Assembly (NCBI GenBank): GCA_964242895.1
Contig: CAXTBN010000047.1
Coordinates: 1 to 23,617, forward strand
DNA: 23,617 nucleotides
DNA from: JASLDZ01 sp964242895
Lineage (GTDB): Bacteria > Pseudomonadota > Alphaproteobacteria > Caulobacterales > Caulobacteraceae
Direction of reading: 5' to 3'
Position numbers and translations under genes: made by a program. Below are positions 1 through 9,500 of the stretch, piece after piece; the stretch's first letter is position 1; every line of letters begins with the position of its first letter. The notes under the pieces were generated by a model. It ran no database searches, had not been told where the DNA came from, and worked only from the letters and a program-made list of their open reading frames with translations.

Positions 1-417
1 CCAGAAGGCGCTGTCGCCGGTGAGCGGCTTCTCCCAGTCGCGGAAGGTCTGCTGGTTGATCAGCACCTGGATTTGCGCACGGTAGACGGCGTAGTTCTCC
101 GCCTCCTGCGCCGACAGGGTCTTCGGGTCGATGGCGGCGAGCTCGCCCATGACGCCGCGCCAGTAGGCCAGCCGCTCGGCCTGCGTCGCGGCGTCGACCT
201 TGGGCAGGAGGCGGCGGATGCGGCTGGGATCGTCGTCCTCGTCCACCTCCCCGCGCTGCGCCTGCCGCCACGCCCACTCGCGCGCGTACAGCGCCTTGAA
301 GCGGGCGTCGGCGGGGGATGCCGGGGTGGCGCTGGGCAGGGATGGCGCGGCCAGGGTGGAGGCGAGCGGAGCGGCGGTCGCCAGCAGGGCGGCGATCAGG
401 AGTGCGGGACGGGGCAT
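1..417 (-). CDS. DUF885 family protein, N-terminal part (truncated by window edge)
   Basis: An open frame of 139 codons runs from an ATG at 417 to the first base of the window without a stop, so only the N-terminus is present. It opens with a signal peptide (MPRPALLIAALLATAAP, then Ala-rich up to about residue 25). A mature region follows with RFKALYAREWAWR, an acidic EDDDPSR stretch, then LLPKVDAATQAERLAYW. This layout (secretion signal, then an 'Y..EW.W' helix and a 'L..V....Q..R..Y' helix) is what I recognise from DUF885 proteins, thought to be metallo-hydrolase/peptidase-like and exported in Caulobacterales; the catalytic half lies off-window. The gene starts 84 bases beyond the rplL terminator, on the same strand. 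Function is not known; family assignment is from N-terminal similarity only. Confidence 0.7.
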   Translation of the reverse strand, partial: MPRPALLIAALLATAAPLASTLAAPSLPSATPASPADARFKALYAREWAWRQAQRGEVDEDDDPSRIRRLLPKVDAATQAERLAYWRGVMGELAAIDPKTLSAQEAENYAVYRAQIQVLINQQTFRDWEKPLTGDSAFW

Positions 418-500
418 GGGCGGAACATGCCCGGCGCGTGGCGGACGGCCAAGCCTGTCGGTGCGCCGGCGCGTAGCGACCTCACCGTGCTCCGGCGCGC

Positions 501-537
501 AAAAGAAAAGGCCGCCCCCGTCGCCGGGAGCGGCCTT
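501..537 (-). terminator. Rho-independent terminator of rplJ-rplL
   Basis: A perfect 8-bp stem (508-515 pairing with 530-537; minus-strand arm AAGGCCGC) closes a GC-rich loop and is followed on the minus strand by TTTTCTTTT (509-501). It sits 29 bases after the rplL stop. This is the best terminator in the window and separates the ribosomal genes from the DUF885 gene. Confidence 0.85.
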
Positions 538-566
538 CCGAAACTCCGAACCGGAGCCGGTCGGTC

Positions 567-956
567 TTACTTGATTTCGACCTTGGCGCCGGCGTCTTCC
601 AGCTTCTTCTTGATGTCTTCCGCTTCCTGCTTGGAGACATTCTCCTTCACGGGCTGCGGCGCGCCTTCCACCAGGTCCTTGGCCTCCTTCAGGCCGAGGT
701 CGGAGCGGATGCCGCGGACTTCCTTGATCACGTTGATCTTCTTGTCGCCGCCGGCGGTGAGGATCACGGTGAACTCGGTCTGCTCTTCGGCCGCTTCGGC
801 CGGAGCGGCCGCGCCGCCGCCGGCGGGCATGGCCATCGCCATCGGAGCGGCGGCGGAGACGCCCCACTTCTCTTCGAGCAGCTTGGACAGCTCGGCGGCT
901 TCGAGAACGGTCAGTTGGGAGAGATCGTCAACGATCTTGGACAGGTCGGCGGCCAT
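567..956 (-). CDS. rplL: 50S ribosomal protein L7/L12
   Basis: The 129-residue product is L7/L12, the multicopy stalk protein that recruits and activates translational GTPases on the 50S subunit. An N-terminal dimerisation domain (residues 1-35, starting MAADLSKIVDDLSQLTVLEA) is followed by the flexible Ala/Gly/Pro hinge (about 36-57) and the C-terminal factor-binding domain (about 58-129), with the conserved EFTVIL, KINVIKEVR and GLKEAKDLVE segments and the GAKVEIK end. Length is normal for the family. The ATG is preceded by AAAGGAAG. It lies 58 bases downstream of rplJ and ends at a strong terminator, so the two genes form a two-gene transcription unit; rpoB does not follow directly. Confidence 0.98.
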   Translation of the reverse strand: MAADLSKIVDDLSQLTVLEAAELSKLLEEKWGVSAAAPMAMAMPAGGGAAAPAEAAEEQTEFTVILTAGGDKKINVIKEVRGIRSDLGLKEAKDLVEGAPQPVKENVSKQEAEDIKKKLEDAGAKVEIK

Positions 957-1014
957 GATGGCTTCCTTTCAGGGACAGGTTGAGGAGGTTGGGCGGAGAC
1001 TGACCGGAGGCGGC

Positions 1015-1530
1015 TTATGCCGCATCCTTGGTGGCGTAGGCGTTCATCACGCGCGCGAGCTGGGCCGCGGGGGCCGCGATCACGCCGGCGACCTTGGTCG
1101 CCGGGGCCTGGATGAGGCCGATGAGCTGGCCGCGGATCTGGTCCAGCGACGGCAGGGTGGCCAGAGCCCCCACGCCCTTCGCGTCCAGCACCACGGCGCC
1201 CATGATCGCGCCCTGGACCGTGAACTTGTCGTTGGTCTTGGCGTAATCGATGGCCACCTTGGCGGCGGAGACCGGATCGGGCGCGAAGGCGATGGCGACC
1301 GGGCCGGTGAAGAGGGACGAGCCCGCCTCCCCGGTCGTGCCGATCATGGCCTTCTGCACGAGCGTGTTCTTCACCACCTTGAGCGTGGCGCCCTCCTTGC
1401 GGAGCTTGCCTCGCAGGTCTGTCATCTCCGCAACGGTCAGGCCCGAATAGTGGGCCACGACCACGGCGCCGGCGGAGGCGAAGACGCCCTTGAGCGTCTC
1501 GATCGACTCGGCCTTCTGTGCGCGGTCCAT
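1015..1530 (-). CDS. rplJ: 50S ribosomal protein L10
   Basis: The 171-residue product is L10, the base of the ribosomal stalk, which binds 23S rRNA and carries L7/L12 dimers on its C-terminal helix. The N-terminus has the classic pattern MDRAQKAESIETLKGVF, then VVVAHYSGLTV and LRKEGATLKVVKNTL, the rRNA-binding region. The C-terminal Ala-rich helix (IAAPAAQLARVMNAYA) is the L12-binding part. An ACGGAG Shine-Dalgarno lies about 8 bases before the ATG. An L10-type leader RNA lies upstream (1691-1760), so autogenous control by the L10-L12 complex is expected. The rplK-rplA genes that usually precede it are absent; a divergent AraC-family gene is there instead. Confidence 0.97.
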   Translation of the reverse strand: MDRAQKAESIETLKGVFASAGAVVVAHYSGLTVAEMTDLRGKLRKEGATLKVVKNTLVQKAMIGTTGEAGSSLFTGPVAIAFAPDPVSAAKVAIDYAKTNDKFTVQGAIMGAVVLDAKGVGALATLPSLDQIRGQLIGLIQAPATKVAGVIAAPAAQLARVMNAYATKDAA

Positions 1531-1907
1531 TGCGGAACTCCGTAGTCACGAGCGGCGGCCGCGGGATTGCGAGACGCCGAACAGCCGCGCGCCGCCGGCC
1601 TTGCGGGCCGCCGCGCACGGAGCAGGAACTGTCCACGGGAAGTCGCCGGCCGCCGCCCTCCCGGCGTCAGCCGGCGGGACAGGGATCGGTGGGTCTCCTC
1701 GTCTCCCCGCGATGATTAAGCCTCCCGGAAGGGCGGCCCGCGGTTCTCGGACAGGGTCGGACGCGGGTGTTCCACGTCCGGAGAGCGCCGCTTAGTCGAT
1801 GCAGCCCTCCCGCGCAAGCTCGACGGAGCGACCGGCCTGAGCCGGCGCAAAGGTTTCTCCTTAAGTCCGAGGCTGCTAGTGCCGTCTCCGAGCGGGTGGA
1901 GTGACGG
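1531..1907. other. Divergent intergenic region, rplJ leader and promoters
   Basis: These 377 bases between divergently transcribed rplJ and the AraC-family gene have no credible ORF. The rplJ-side 160 bases are extremely GC-rich and full of short inverted repeats (for example CCGGCGTCAGCCGG at about 1664-1677), plausible parts of the rplJ mRNA leader. Two minus-strand -35-like TTGCGC boxes are visible: one at 1817-1812 followed after 17 bases by TAAGCG, and one near 1850. Neither has a convincing -10 element, so I do not choose between them. The 5' end toward 1908 must also contain the regulator's promoter, which I could not identify. Confidence 0.5.
1691..1760 (-). promoter_or_regulatory. 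Ribosomal protein L10 leader RNA (autoregulatory)
   Basis: On the minus strand the 5' region of rplJ carries ACCGCGGG (1744-1737), an internal hairpin, the invariant-looking GCTTAAT (around 1728), a strand TCGCGGGGA (1721-1713) able to pair with the first, and then GACGAGG (about 1712-1706). This order (ACCG..., GCUUAAU, pairing strand, CGAGG) is the signature I know for the L10 leader that binds the L10(L12)4 complex. The distance to the rplJ start, about 160 bases, leaves room for expression-control hairpins. A covariance-model search with the Rfam L10 leader model would settle it. Confidence 0.65.
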
Positions 1908-2822
1908 TTGCGTAAGCTTGACGTGGTCGATCCCGGCCGGGGGCGTGCGGCCTACCAGCGGTGGCGCGACGAGGCGCTGACACCCTCGCTGTTCGACATC
2001 GGCGCGGACTCCGAGCGCTTCCACAACGCCTTCCGGCGGACGTGGCTGGGTTCGATGGCCTTGATCGAGTTCGAACAGTCGGGAGCCGACTACGAGCGCA
2101 CCTCGCCTCGGACCCGGCGCGACGGCGTCGATGCGATCTGGCTGCAGACGGTGGAGCGTGGCGGCGTGGACGCCACATCGCCGGTGGGCGACGTGCGGCT
2201 CCGGCCAGGCATGGCCGGACTGTGCGACTTGGGACGCACCGTGCGCCAGCGCACCCATCCTGGCGCGGGGCGGATCATCATTCTGCCCCGCGAGGCGTTC
2301 GGCGCTGCGAGGGACGACTTGCACGGCCGCACCGCGGACGGAGCCCGCCACGACATCCTCCACGACTACTTCACCTGGCTGACGGAGGCGCCCGAACCTT
2401 CGTCCTGGCCCGATCCGGCCGCGATCATGGAAGCGGTCGGAGCGGTGGTGCTGGCCTGCTTCCAGCCGTCGGGGCCGCCTCCCGAGGCGGCCCTGCCGGG
2501 CCTGCACGCCGTGGCGCTGCGCCGGGCCACGGCCTACATCGACGCGCACTTGGCGGAGGACGACGTCTCCGTCGCCGACGTGGCCCGCGCCGCGGGTGTT
2601 TCGCGCGCCACGCTGTACCGGGTGGCCGCCGCAGCGGGAGGGGTCGACGCCCTCATCTGGGAGCGGCGGCTGCAGGCGGCGCGACGAGCGCTCAGCGACC
2701 CGGCGAGACCCGGCCGGATCGGCCCGCTGGCGATGGAGCACGGGTTCAAGAGTGCGTCCCACTTCTCCGTCCGTTTCAAGGCGCGGTTCGGCTTCAGCCC
2801 GCGCAACCTGCGACCGTTCTGA
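1908..2822 (+). CDS. AraC-family transcriptional regulator
   Basis: The 304-residue protein has an N-terminal sensor region (about 1-180) of the AraC-binding-like type (FRRTWLGSMALIEFEQSGADYERT) and a C-terminal AraC/XylS DNA-binding domain (about 207-304). The first helix-turn-helix is visible as VSVADVARAAGVSRATLYR. The second is GPLAMEHGFKSASHFSVRFK, ending in FGFSPRNLR, the usual family signature. The start is TTG at 1908: a TGA at 1902 blocks any earlier in-frame start, and GGTGGAG lies 6-7 bases upstream. A later GTG at 1923 is possible. The gene is divergent from rplJ and followed after 113 bases by ettA, which has its own probable promoter. Ligand and targets cannot be told from sequence. 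Confidence 0.93.
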   Translation: MRKLDVVDPGRGRAAYQRWRDEALTPSLFDIGADSERFHNAFRRTWLGSMALIEFEQSGADYERTSPRTRRDGVDAIWLQTVERGGVDATSPVGDVRLRPGMAGLCDLGRTVRQRTHPGAGRIIILPREAFGAARDDLHGRTADGARHDILHDYFTWLTEAPEPSSWPDPAAIMEAVGAVVLACFQPSGPPPEAALPGLHAVALRRATAYIDAHLAEDDVSVADVARAAGVSRATLYRVAAAAGGVDALIWERRLQAARRALSDPARPGRIGPLAMEHGFKSASHFSVRFKARFGFSPRNLRPF

Positions 2823-2845
2823 GGGCCGTCGGCGATCCAGCGAGG

Positions 2846-2874
2846 TTGCCGCCCGCCCTCCCCGCCGCTATCTC
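2846..2874 (+). promoter_or_regulatory. Candidate housekeeping-sigma promoter of ettA
   Basis: TTGCCGC (2846-2852), a 14-base spacer, then GCTATCTC (2867-2874). The Caulobacter sigma-73 consensus is TTGaCgS, N10-14, GCtANAWC; both boxes differ at one position. It lies 62 bases before the ettA ATG and downstream of the AraC-family stop, suggesting independent ettA transcription. Confidence 0.45.
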
Positions 2875-2935
2875 CCGCGCGACCCCTCAGACCCACATAC
2901 GAGCGCCCGCCGCTTCGCGGTGCGCAGGCGGACCC

Positions 2936-4606
2936 ATGGCGCAACAGTACATCTACTCCATGCAGGGCCTGACCAAGGCCTATCCCGGCGGCAAGAAGGT
3001 CTTCGAGAACGTCTGGCTGAGCTTCTATCCCGACGCCAAGATCGGCGTGGTGGGCGTGAACGGCTCGGGCAAGTCGACCCTATTGAAGATCATCTCCGGC
3101 CTCGACACCGAGTTCACCGGCGAAGCCAGGGCCGCCGAGGGCGTGCGCATGGGCTACCTGCAGCAGGAGCCGCACCTCGACGAGCAGCTGAACGTGCTCG
3201 GCAACGTCATCAGCCAGTGCCGCGAGAAGCAGGTGTTCGACCGCTACAACGCGATCGCCCTGGAGATGGCCGAAAACTACACCGACGAGCTCATGGAGGA
3301 GATGAACACCCTCCAGGAGACCATCGACGCCGAGAACCTGTGGGACATCGACAGCCGCGTCGAGCAGGCCATGGACGCGCTGCGCTGCCCGCCGCCGGAG
3401 TGGCCCGTGGACAGCCTCTCGGGCGGTGAGAAGCGTCGCGTGGCGCTCGCGCGCCTGCTGCTCTCCAAGCCCGACATGCTGCTCCTGGACGAGCCGACCA
3501 ACCACCTGGACGCCGAGAGCGTCGCCTGGCTGCAGCACCACCTTGAGGCGTTCCCGGGCTGCGTGATCCTGGTCACCCACGACCGCTACTTCCTCGACCA
3601 GGTCACCAAGTGGACGCTGGAACTCGACCGCGGCCGCGGCGTGCCGTTCGAGGGCAACTACTCCGGCTGGCTGGAGCAGAAGACCAAGCGCATCGTGCAG
3701 GAGAACAGCGAGTCCGAGGCCCGCCAGCGCGCCATGACCAAGGAGCTGGAGTGGGTGCGCTCCAACGCCAAGGCGCGGCAATCCAAGTCCAAGGCGCGCC
3801 TGGCGGCCTACGACGAGATGGTGCGCGAGCAGGAGTCGGCGCGCGGCGCCCAGACCCACGCGCACATCGCCATCCCGCCCGGCCCGCGCCTGGGCAACGT
3901 GGTGCTGGAGATCACCGATTTGGAGAAGGAGTACGGCGACAAGGTCCTGTTCAAGGGCCTGTCGTTCAAGCTGCCGCCCAACGGCATCGTCGGCGTGATC
4001 GGGCCGAATGGCGCGGGCAAGTCCACCCTGTTCAAGCTGATCACCGGCCAGGAGACGCCGGACAACGGCAGCGTGCGCCTGGGCGAGACGGTGAAGCTCG
4101 CCTTCGTCGACCAGAGCCGCGACTCGCTGAACGACGACAAGACCATCTTCCAGGAGATCTCGGGCGGGCTGGACGTGATGATGGTCGGCAAGCGCGAGAT
4201 CAACACGCGCTCCTATGTCGGCTCGTTCAACTTCAAGGGCGGCGACCAGCAGAAGAAGGTCGGCCTGCTCTCGGGCGGCGAGCGCAACCGCGTGCACCTG
4301 GCCAAGACCCTGGCCGAGGGCGGCAACCTGATCCTGCTCGACGAACCCACCAACGACCTGGACATCGAGACCCTGCAGAACCTCGAGGAGGCGCTGGAGG
4401 GCTTCGCCGGCTGCGCCGTGGTCATCTCCCACGACCGCTGGTTCCTCGACCGTTTGGCGACACATATCCTGGCCTTCGAGGGCGACAGCCACGTCGAGTG
4501 GTTCGAGGGCAACTTCGAAGCCTACGAGGAGGACAAGAAGCGCCGCCTGGGCGCGGACTCGTTGATCCCCAAGCGCATCAAGTACCAGCAGTTCGCGCGG
4601 GGGTGA
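2936..4606 (+). CDS. ettA: Energy-dependent translational throttle protein (ABC-F ATPase)
   Basis: The 556-residue ABC-F protein matches EttA in length (about 555). It has two ATPase domains and no membrane segments. Domain 1 has Walker A GVNGSGKST (about 40-48), signature LSGGEKRR and Walker B LLLDEPTNHLD. Domain 2 has GPNGAGKST (about 356-364), LSGGERNR and LLDEPTNDLD. Between the two halves is the basic, helical linker (KELEWVRSNAKARQSKSKARL), the interdomain segment that reaches the ribosome. EttA binds the E site and gates the first elongation step according to ATP/ADP level. The ATG at 2936 is preceded by AGGCGG; the frame stays open far upstream through the AraC-family gene, but the family N-terminus (MAQQYIYSMQGLTK) begins exactly here. 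Confidence 0.96.
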   Translation: MAQQYIYSMQGLTKAYPGGKKVFENVWLSFYPDAKIGVVGVNGSGKSTLLKIISGLDTEFTGEARAAEGVRMGYLQQEPHLDEQLNVLGNVISQCREKQVFDRYNAIALEMAENYTDELMEEMNTLQETIDAENLWDIDSRVEQAMDALRCPPPEWPVDSLSGGEKRRVALARLLLSKPDMLLLDEPTNHLDAESVAWLQHHLEAFPGCVILVTHDRYFLDQVTKWTLELDRGRGVPFEGNYSGWLEQKTKRIVQENSESEARQRAMTKELEWVRSNAKARQSKSKARLAAYDEMVREQESARGAQTHAHIAIPPGPRLGNVVLEITDLEKEYGDKVLFKGLSFKLPPNGIVGVIGPNGAGKSTLFKLITGQETPDNGSVRLGETVKLAFVDQSRDSLNDDKTIFQEISGGLDVMMVGKREINTRSYVGSFNFKGGDQQKKVGLLSGGERNRVHLAKTLAEGGNLILLDEPTNDLDIETLQNLEEALEGFAGCAVVISHDRWFLDRLATHILAFEGDSHVEWFEGNFEAYEEDKKRRLGADSLIPKRIKYQQFARG

Positions 4607-4627
4607 CCACGCGGCCGCGCCGCCCAG

Positions 4628-5005
4628 TCAGCCGGCGGTGGGGCGGATGTCGTCGTCGGCGCCGTTGTCGGTGATGCGGGGCGCGCCATCATCCGGAGCG
4701 CGGTAGCGCACGGCGTTGTGCGCTCCGCTGACGGTGATGTCGCCGGGGCTCGAGAGCACCACGCTGATCTGGTTCTTCGCGCCGCTCAGCATCAGGCGGC
4801 TGCAGTCGGTCAGCTTGAGCTGATTGCTGTCGCCCGAGATCACCGCATCGCCGCCGCGGCAGTTGAACGCGCGGAAGGCGTGGTTGCCGGTGAAATGCGT
4901 TCCGCCCGCGTCGACGTCCGCACCGCCGGAGGCGGCCACAGGCTGGGCGGCGGCCCCAGACGCCGACGACAGAAGCGCGGCGGCGAAGACTAAGGCTCGG
5001 ATCAC
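4628..5005 (-). CDS. DUF3060 exported protein
   Basis: The 125-residue protein has a clear signal peptide (GTG start, MIRALVFAAALLSSASGAAA, cleavage near residue 20-21). Its mature part is short beta repeats: HFTGNHAFRAFNC, AVISGDSNQLKLTDC, LMLSGAKNQISVVL, ITVSGAHNAVRYR. The repeated G-x-x-N-x pattern spaced about 20 residues apart is typical of DUF3060, a short right-handed beta-helix-like periplasmic or secreted protein of unknown role. Two cysteines (in FNC and TDC) could form a disulfide. GGAG lies 7 bases before the GTG. It lies convergent to ettA with only 21 bases between stops, and 75 bases downstream of the acyl-CoA dehydrogenase. Confidence 0.85.
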   Translation of the reverse strand: MIRALVFAAALLSSASGAAAQPVAASGGADVDAGGTHFTGNHAFRAFNCRGGDAVISGDSNQLKLTDCSRLMLSGAKNQISVVLSSPGDITVSGAHNAVRYRAPDDGAPRITDNGADDDIRPTAG

Positions 5006-5045
5006 AGCGACGCTCCGGAATGGCGTAGCTATAACCCGCAGACCC

Positions 5046-5066
5046 GGCCGGCGTTGCGCGCCGGCC
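5046..5066 (-). terminator. GC-rich hairpin after the acyl-CoA dehydrogenase gene
   Basis: An 8-bp perfect stem (GGCCGGCG 5046-5053 with CGCCGGCC 5059-5066) with a 5-base loop lies 14 bases beyond the acyl-CoA dehydrogenase stop. There is no T-run on the minus strand, so it may be a weak terminator or an mRNA 3'-end stabiliser. Confidence 0.35.
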
Positions 5067-5080
5067 GTCTCCGCGGCGCG

Positions 5081-6385
<1,305 letters not shown>

Positions 6386-6514
6386 GGCGTGCTCCCGGGC
6401 GTTCGTTCGTTTCTGGCTTACCGGCGATCATAGAAGCCGCGGGAGGGCGCGTATACCGCCGAGCGCCGCCCGCCCCGCGCTTCCGCGCGACTGCGGGAAC
6501 GCCCGTCGGCGACC

Positions 6515-9500
6515 TTAGAAGGTGAAGCGCGCCACCGCCCTCACCGCGCCTTCCTTGTACGTCGAACGCTCCTCGCCCGAGGCTTCAAAGTCGAAGTCGT
6601 AGCCGCGGCCGGCGACCGACAGCTTGGCCTTGGCCAGGGTGTTGGTGCCCTTGAGATTGAGGGGCGAGAGGGTGAAGGCGTTGGCGCCCGATGCGGAGCC
6701 GAAGCCGGCGGTGAGCGCACCGGTGTCGCCGTCGAACACGTCGCGGACACCCACCTCGAGACTGGGCCGCAGGATCATGGCGTCGGGGGAGCCGAAGCGG
6801 GCCCCGAACTCGACTGAACCGACGCCGCTGGTCATGGAGCCCGACCGCGAGGCCACCGAGAGGTCCACCCCCGAACCGCCACCGCTCTCCGTGTAAGCGT
6901 CCTCATTCATGTGGAAGTAGTCCACGTGGGCCTGCGGCAGCACGAAGAAGCGGCCGAGGTCGAGCTGGTAGCTGCCGCCCGCCCGGCCGGAGAGCTCGTA
7001 GCCGTTGCGGTCGCTCTTGCTGTCGGAGCTGAACGCCGCCGAAGTTTGGGCGCCCGAGGAGTCGGTCACCGCCGCGATGGACACGCCGCGGCTGCCGTGC
7101 AGCCACAGGTAGCCGCCGCCGCCGCGCGCCTCCAGGCGCAGGCCGCCCAGGCGCGCGCGCCAGTAGGCGCCGCCCTCCAGATCGGTGACGTTCTCCTGCA
7201 CGGAGGCCGGCCGGCTCTTGTCCTGCGTGGTGCCGATGGCGAACATGCCGGTCACCCCGACGGCGCCGAACGGCCCCTGGTCGGTCTGAAAGCCGCCCGC
7301 CGCGCCGTAACCGCCGGCCTGCGATTGCTCGTGACTGGAGTCGGCGTCCTGGCGGAAGCCGAGCACCAGCTGCTGCACCCACACGTGGCCCGCGTCGGCG
7401 AACTCGTCCGCCTCGCCCGTGGCCTCGCCCACCTGCCGCGTCGCCTCCTCGGTGAAGCGCATCACGCCTTCGCCGCGATCGGGCAGGAGCTGGCGGAAGG
7501 TGGAGGAGAAGCCGGCCTGCGTGGTCTGGCCGAGGAGGGCCGAGGCGAGCGCGGGGCGGGAGTTCACGCCGTTGGCCACCCCGTTCAGCGCCGAAGCTTC
7601 GCTGGTGTTGAGGCCGAGCTCCGCCGCCGTGCGCCGGCGGATGGTGACGTCCAGCTCGTTGGCCGTCGGATTGGCCGAGACGCTCGCCGACACCAAGAAC
7701 GGCAGCGTCGAGATCAGGCTGGTGTCGATGGCGCCGATGTTGAGCTGGGAGGCGGTCACCAGCGGCAGCGTCTGCTGGGTCGCAGACGTGGTCAGGATGT
7801 TGAGGCCGATCTTGGCGCCCGTGGCGATGTTGGCCGTTCCGGAGACGGCCAGCAGCGAGGTCTTGCCCGCCGCCGCGTCCACCGCGAAACGCACGACGCC
7901 GTTGGGGTCCACGTCGAGGCTGGACAGTTTCAGCGGCGTCGCCGCGGTCAGGCTCAGCGTGCCGCCGTTGACCTTCACCGCCAGCGCCGTCCCGCCGTAG
8001 CTGAGCGCGCCCGTGTAGACGCCGCCCGTCTCCACCGTCAGCACGTCGCCGGACGCAGCGCCGAGCGACAGCGCGCCGGTCACCGTGCCGCCCGCGATGT
8101 CGACCGTGTTGACGCCGGAGCCCAGCAGGATGTCGCCGGTGATGGACGGGACGGCGCCGCTGGGATTGACCGCCTGGGTCAGCGAAACGCCCGTGGTGTT
8201 CTTCGACAGATCGATGGCCGTCGTCGTGCCGGTCGCCGGGTCGGTGATCGACCCATTGGTGGTGCCCGTCAGCGAGGTGGAGATCACGCCCGAGTTGTTG
8301 ATGACGCGCAGCGTCCCCGAGTTGTCCACCAGCGCCGCGACGCTCGCCTTGTCGCCGATGGCGGTGCCGTTGATGGTGCCCGCGTTGGCGAGGTAGGGCA
8401 CCTGCGCGCCCGCGTCGATCAGCACGCCGCGCGCGGTCACCGCGCTGACGGAGGCGGGGATGCTGCCCGCGATGCTCGCTTCATTGACGAACTGCGCCAC
8501 CGTCGCGCCGGACAGGACGTGCACCGCGTTCGCATCGGCGTCGTAGGCGCCCGCGGTGATCACGCCCGCGTTGCGCAGGCCCCCGGACAGCGACACCGTG
8601 CCGCCGGCCACGCCGATCTGCAGGCCCGTCGCGGTCACCCCGTCGTAGACGCCCTGCCCCGAGATCGAGCCGTGGATGACGAGGCCATAGGGATTGATGC
8701 TGGTGTCGTAGTTCCCGAGCGTGACCGACCGGCCCGCCGCCCCGACCACCATCGCCGGCGCCGTGCCGTAGGTGGTGATGACGCCCGAGCCCTCCTGGTT
8801 GTCGGGCGTGCCGTCGCCGTCGGTGTCGGTGGTGGCCGTGCCCAGGCCGCCCACGAACACTCCCCCGGCGACGTTGGCCCCGATCACTACGGCCGAACCA
8901 CCCTGCTGCACGTCGGCCGGAGTCTTCTCCACATTCTGCAGGCTGAGGGTGGTGGTGGGCCGGGTCAGCGACGCGTAGCCGCTGGTGGTCAGCGTCGAGT
9001 AGATGCCGACCCGTCCGCCCACGTCGCCGTTCAGCGACACGGCGGTGCTGTCCTGCGCGCCGGGGCTGCGGGCTCCGGTCACCGTGATCGCGCCGCCGAT
9101 CGCGATGGAGCCGCTGACGCCCGCCCTCTCGACCACGCCGCCGCCGCCGTCGCCCGTCACCGACACGGGCGCGTTCACGATCAGGTCGCCCTGCAACGGC
9201 GCCTCCAGGAGGACGCCGTAGCTTCCGTCGCCCTTGACGGTGATCGCCCCCGCGCTCTGGTTGATGGTGCCGTTGAAGGCGCCGGGGCCGATCAGGTGGA
9301 TGCCGTAGCGGTTCACGCCTTGCGCGAACGGCGCTTCGGCGATGCCGTCCGCGTTGGCGGTGTCGCTGGCCGTGTAGTCCTCGCTCAGCGTGATGGTGCC
9401 GGCGTCGGTCACCGTGCCCGTGTGGCCGCCCTGGATCAGCAGGCCGGTGGCGTTGCTGACGTTGTTGGCCGTGATGGCGCCCGCGCTGGTGAAGCTGTTG

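Noticed and set aside
3080..4492. A 470-residue frame antisense to ettA
   Set aside because: Low-complexity Val/Leu/Ala/His/Gln composition typical of antisense reading; no start signal or family match.
1961..4606. A single 881-residue plus-strand frame spanning the AraC-family gene and ettA
   Set aside because: The first 325 residues are the out-of-frame shadow of the AraC-family gene (Arg/Pro/Gly-rich, no family features). EttA similarity starts at the ATG at 2936, which has a Shine-Dalgarno.
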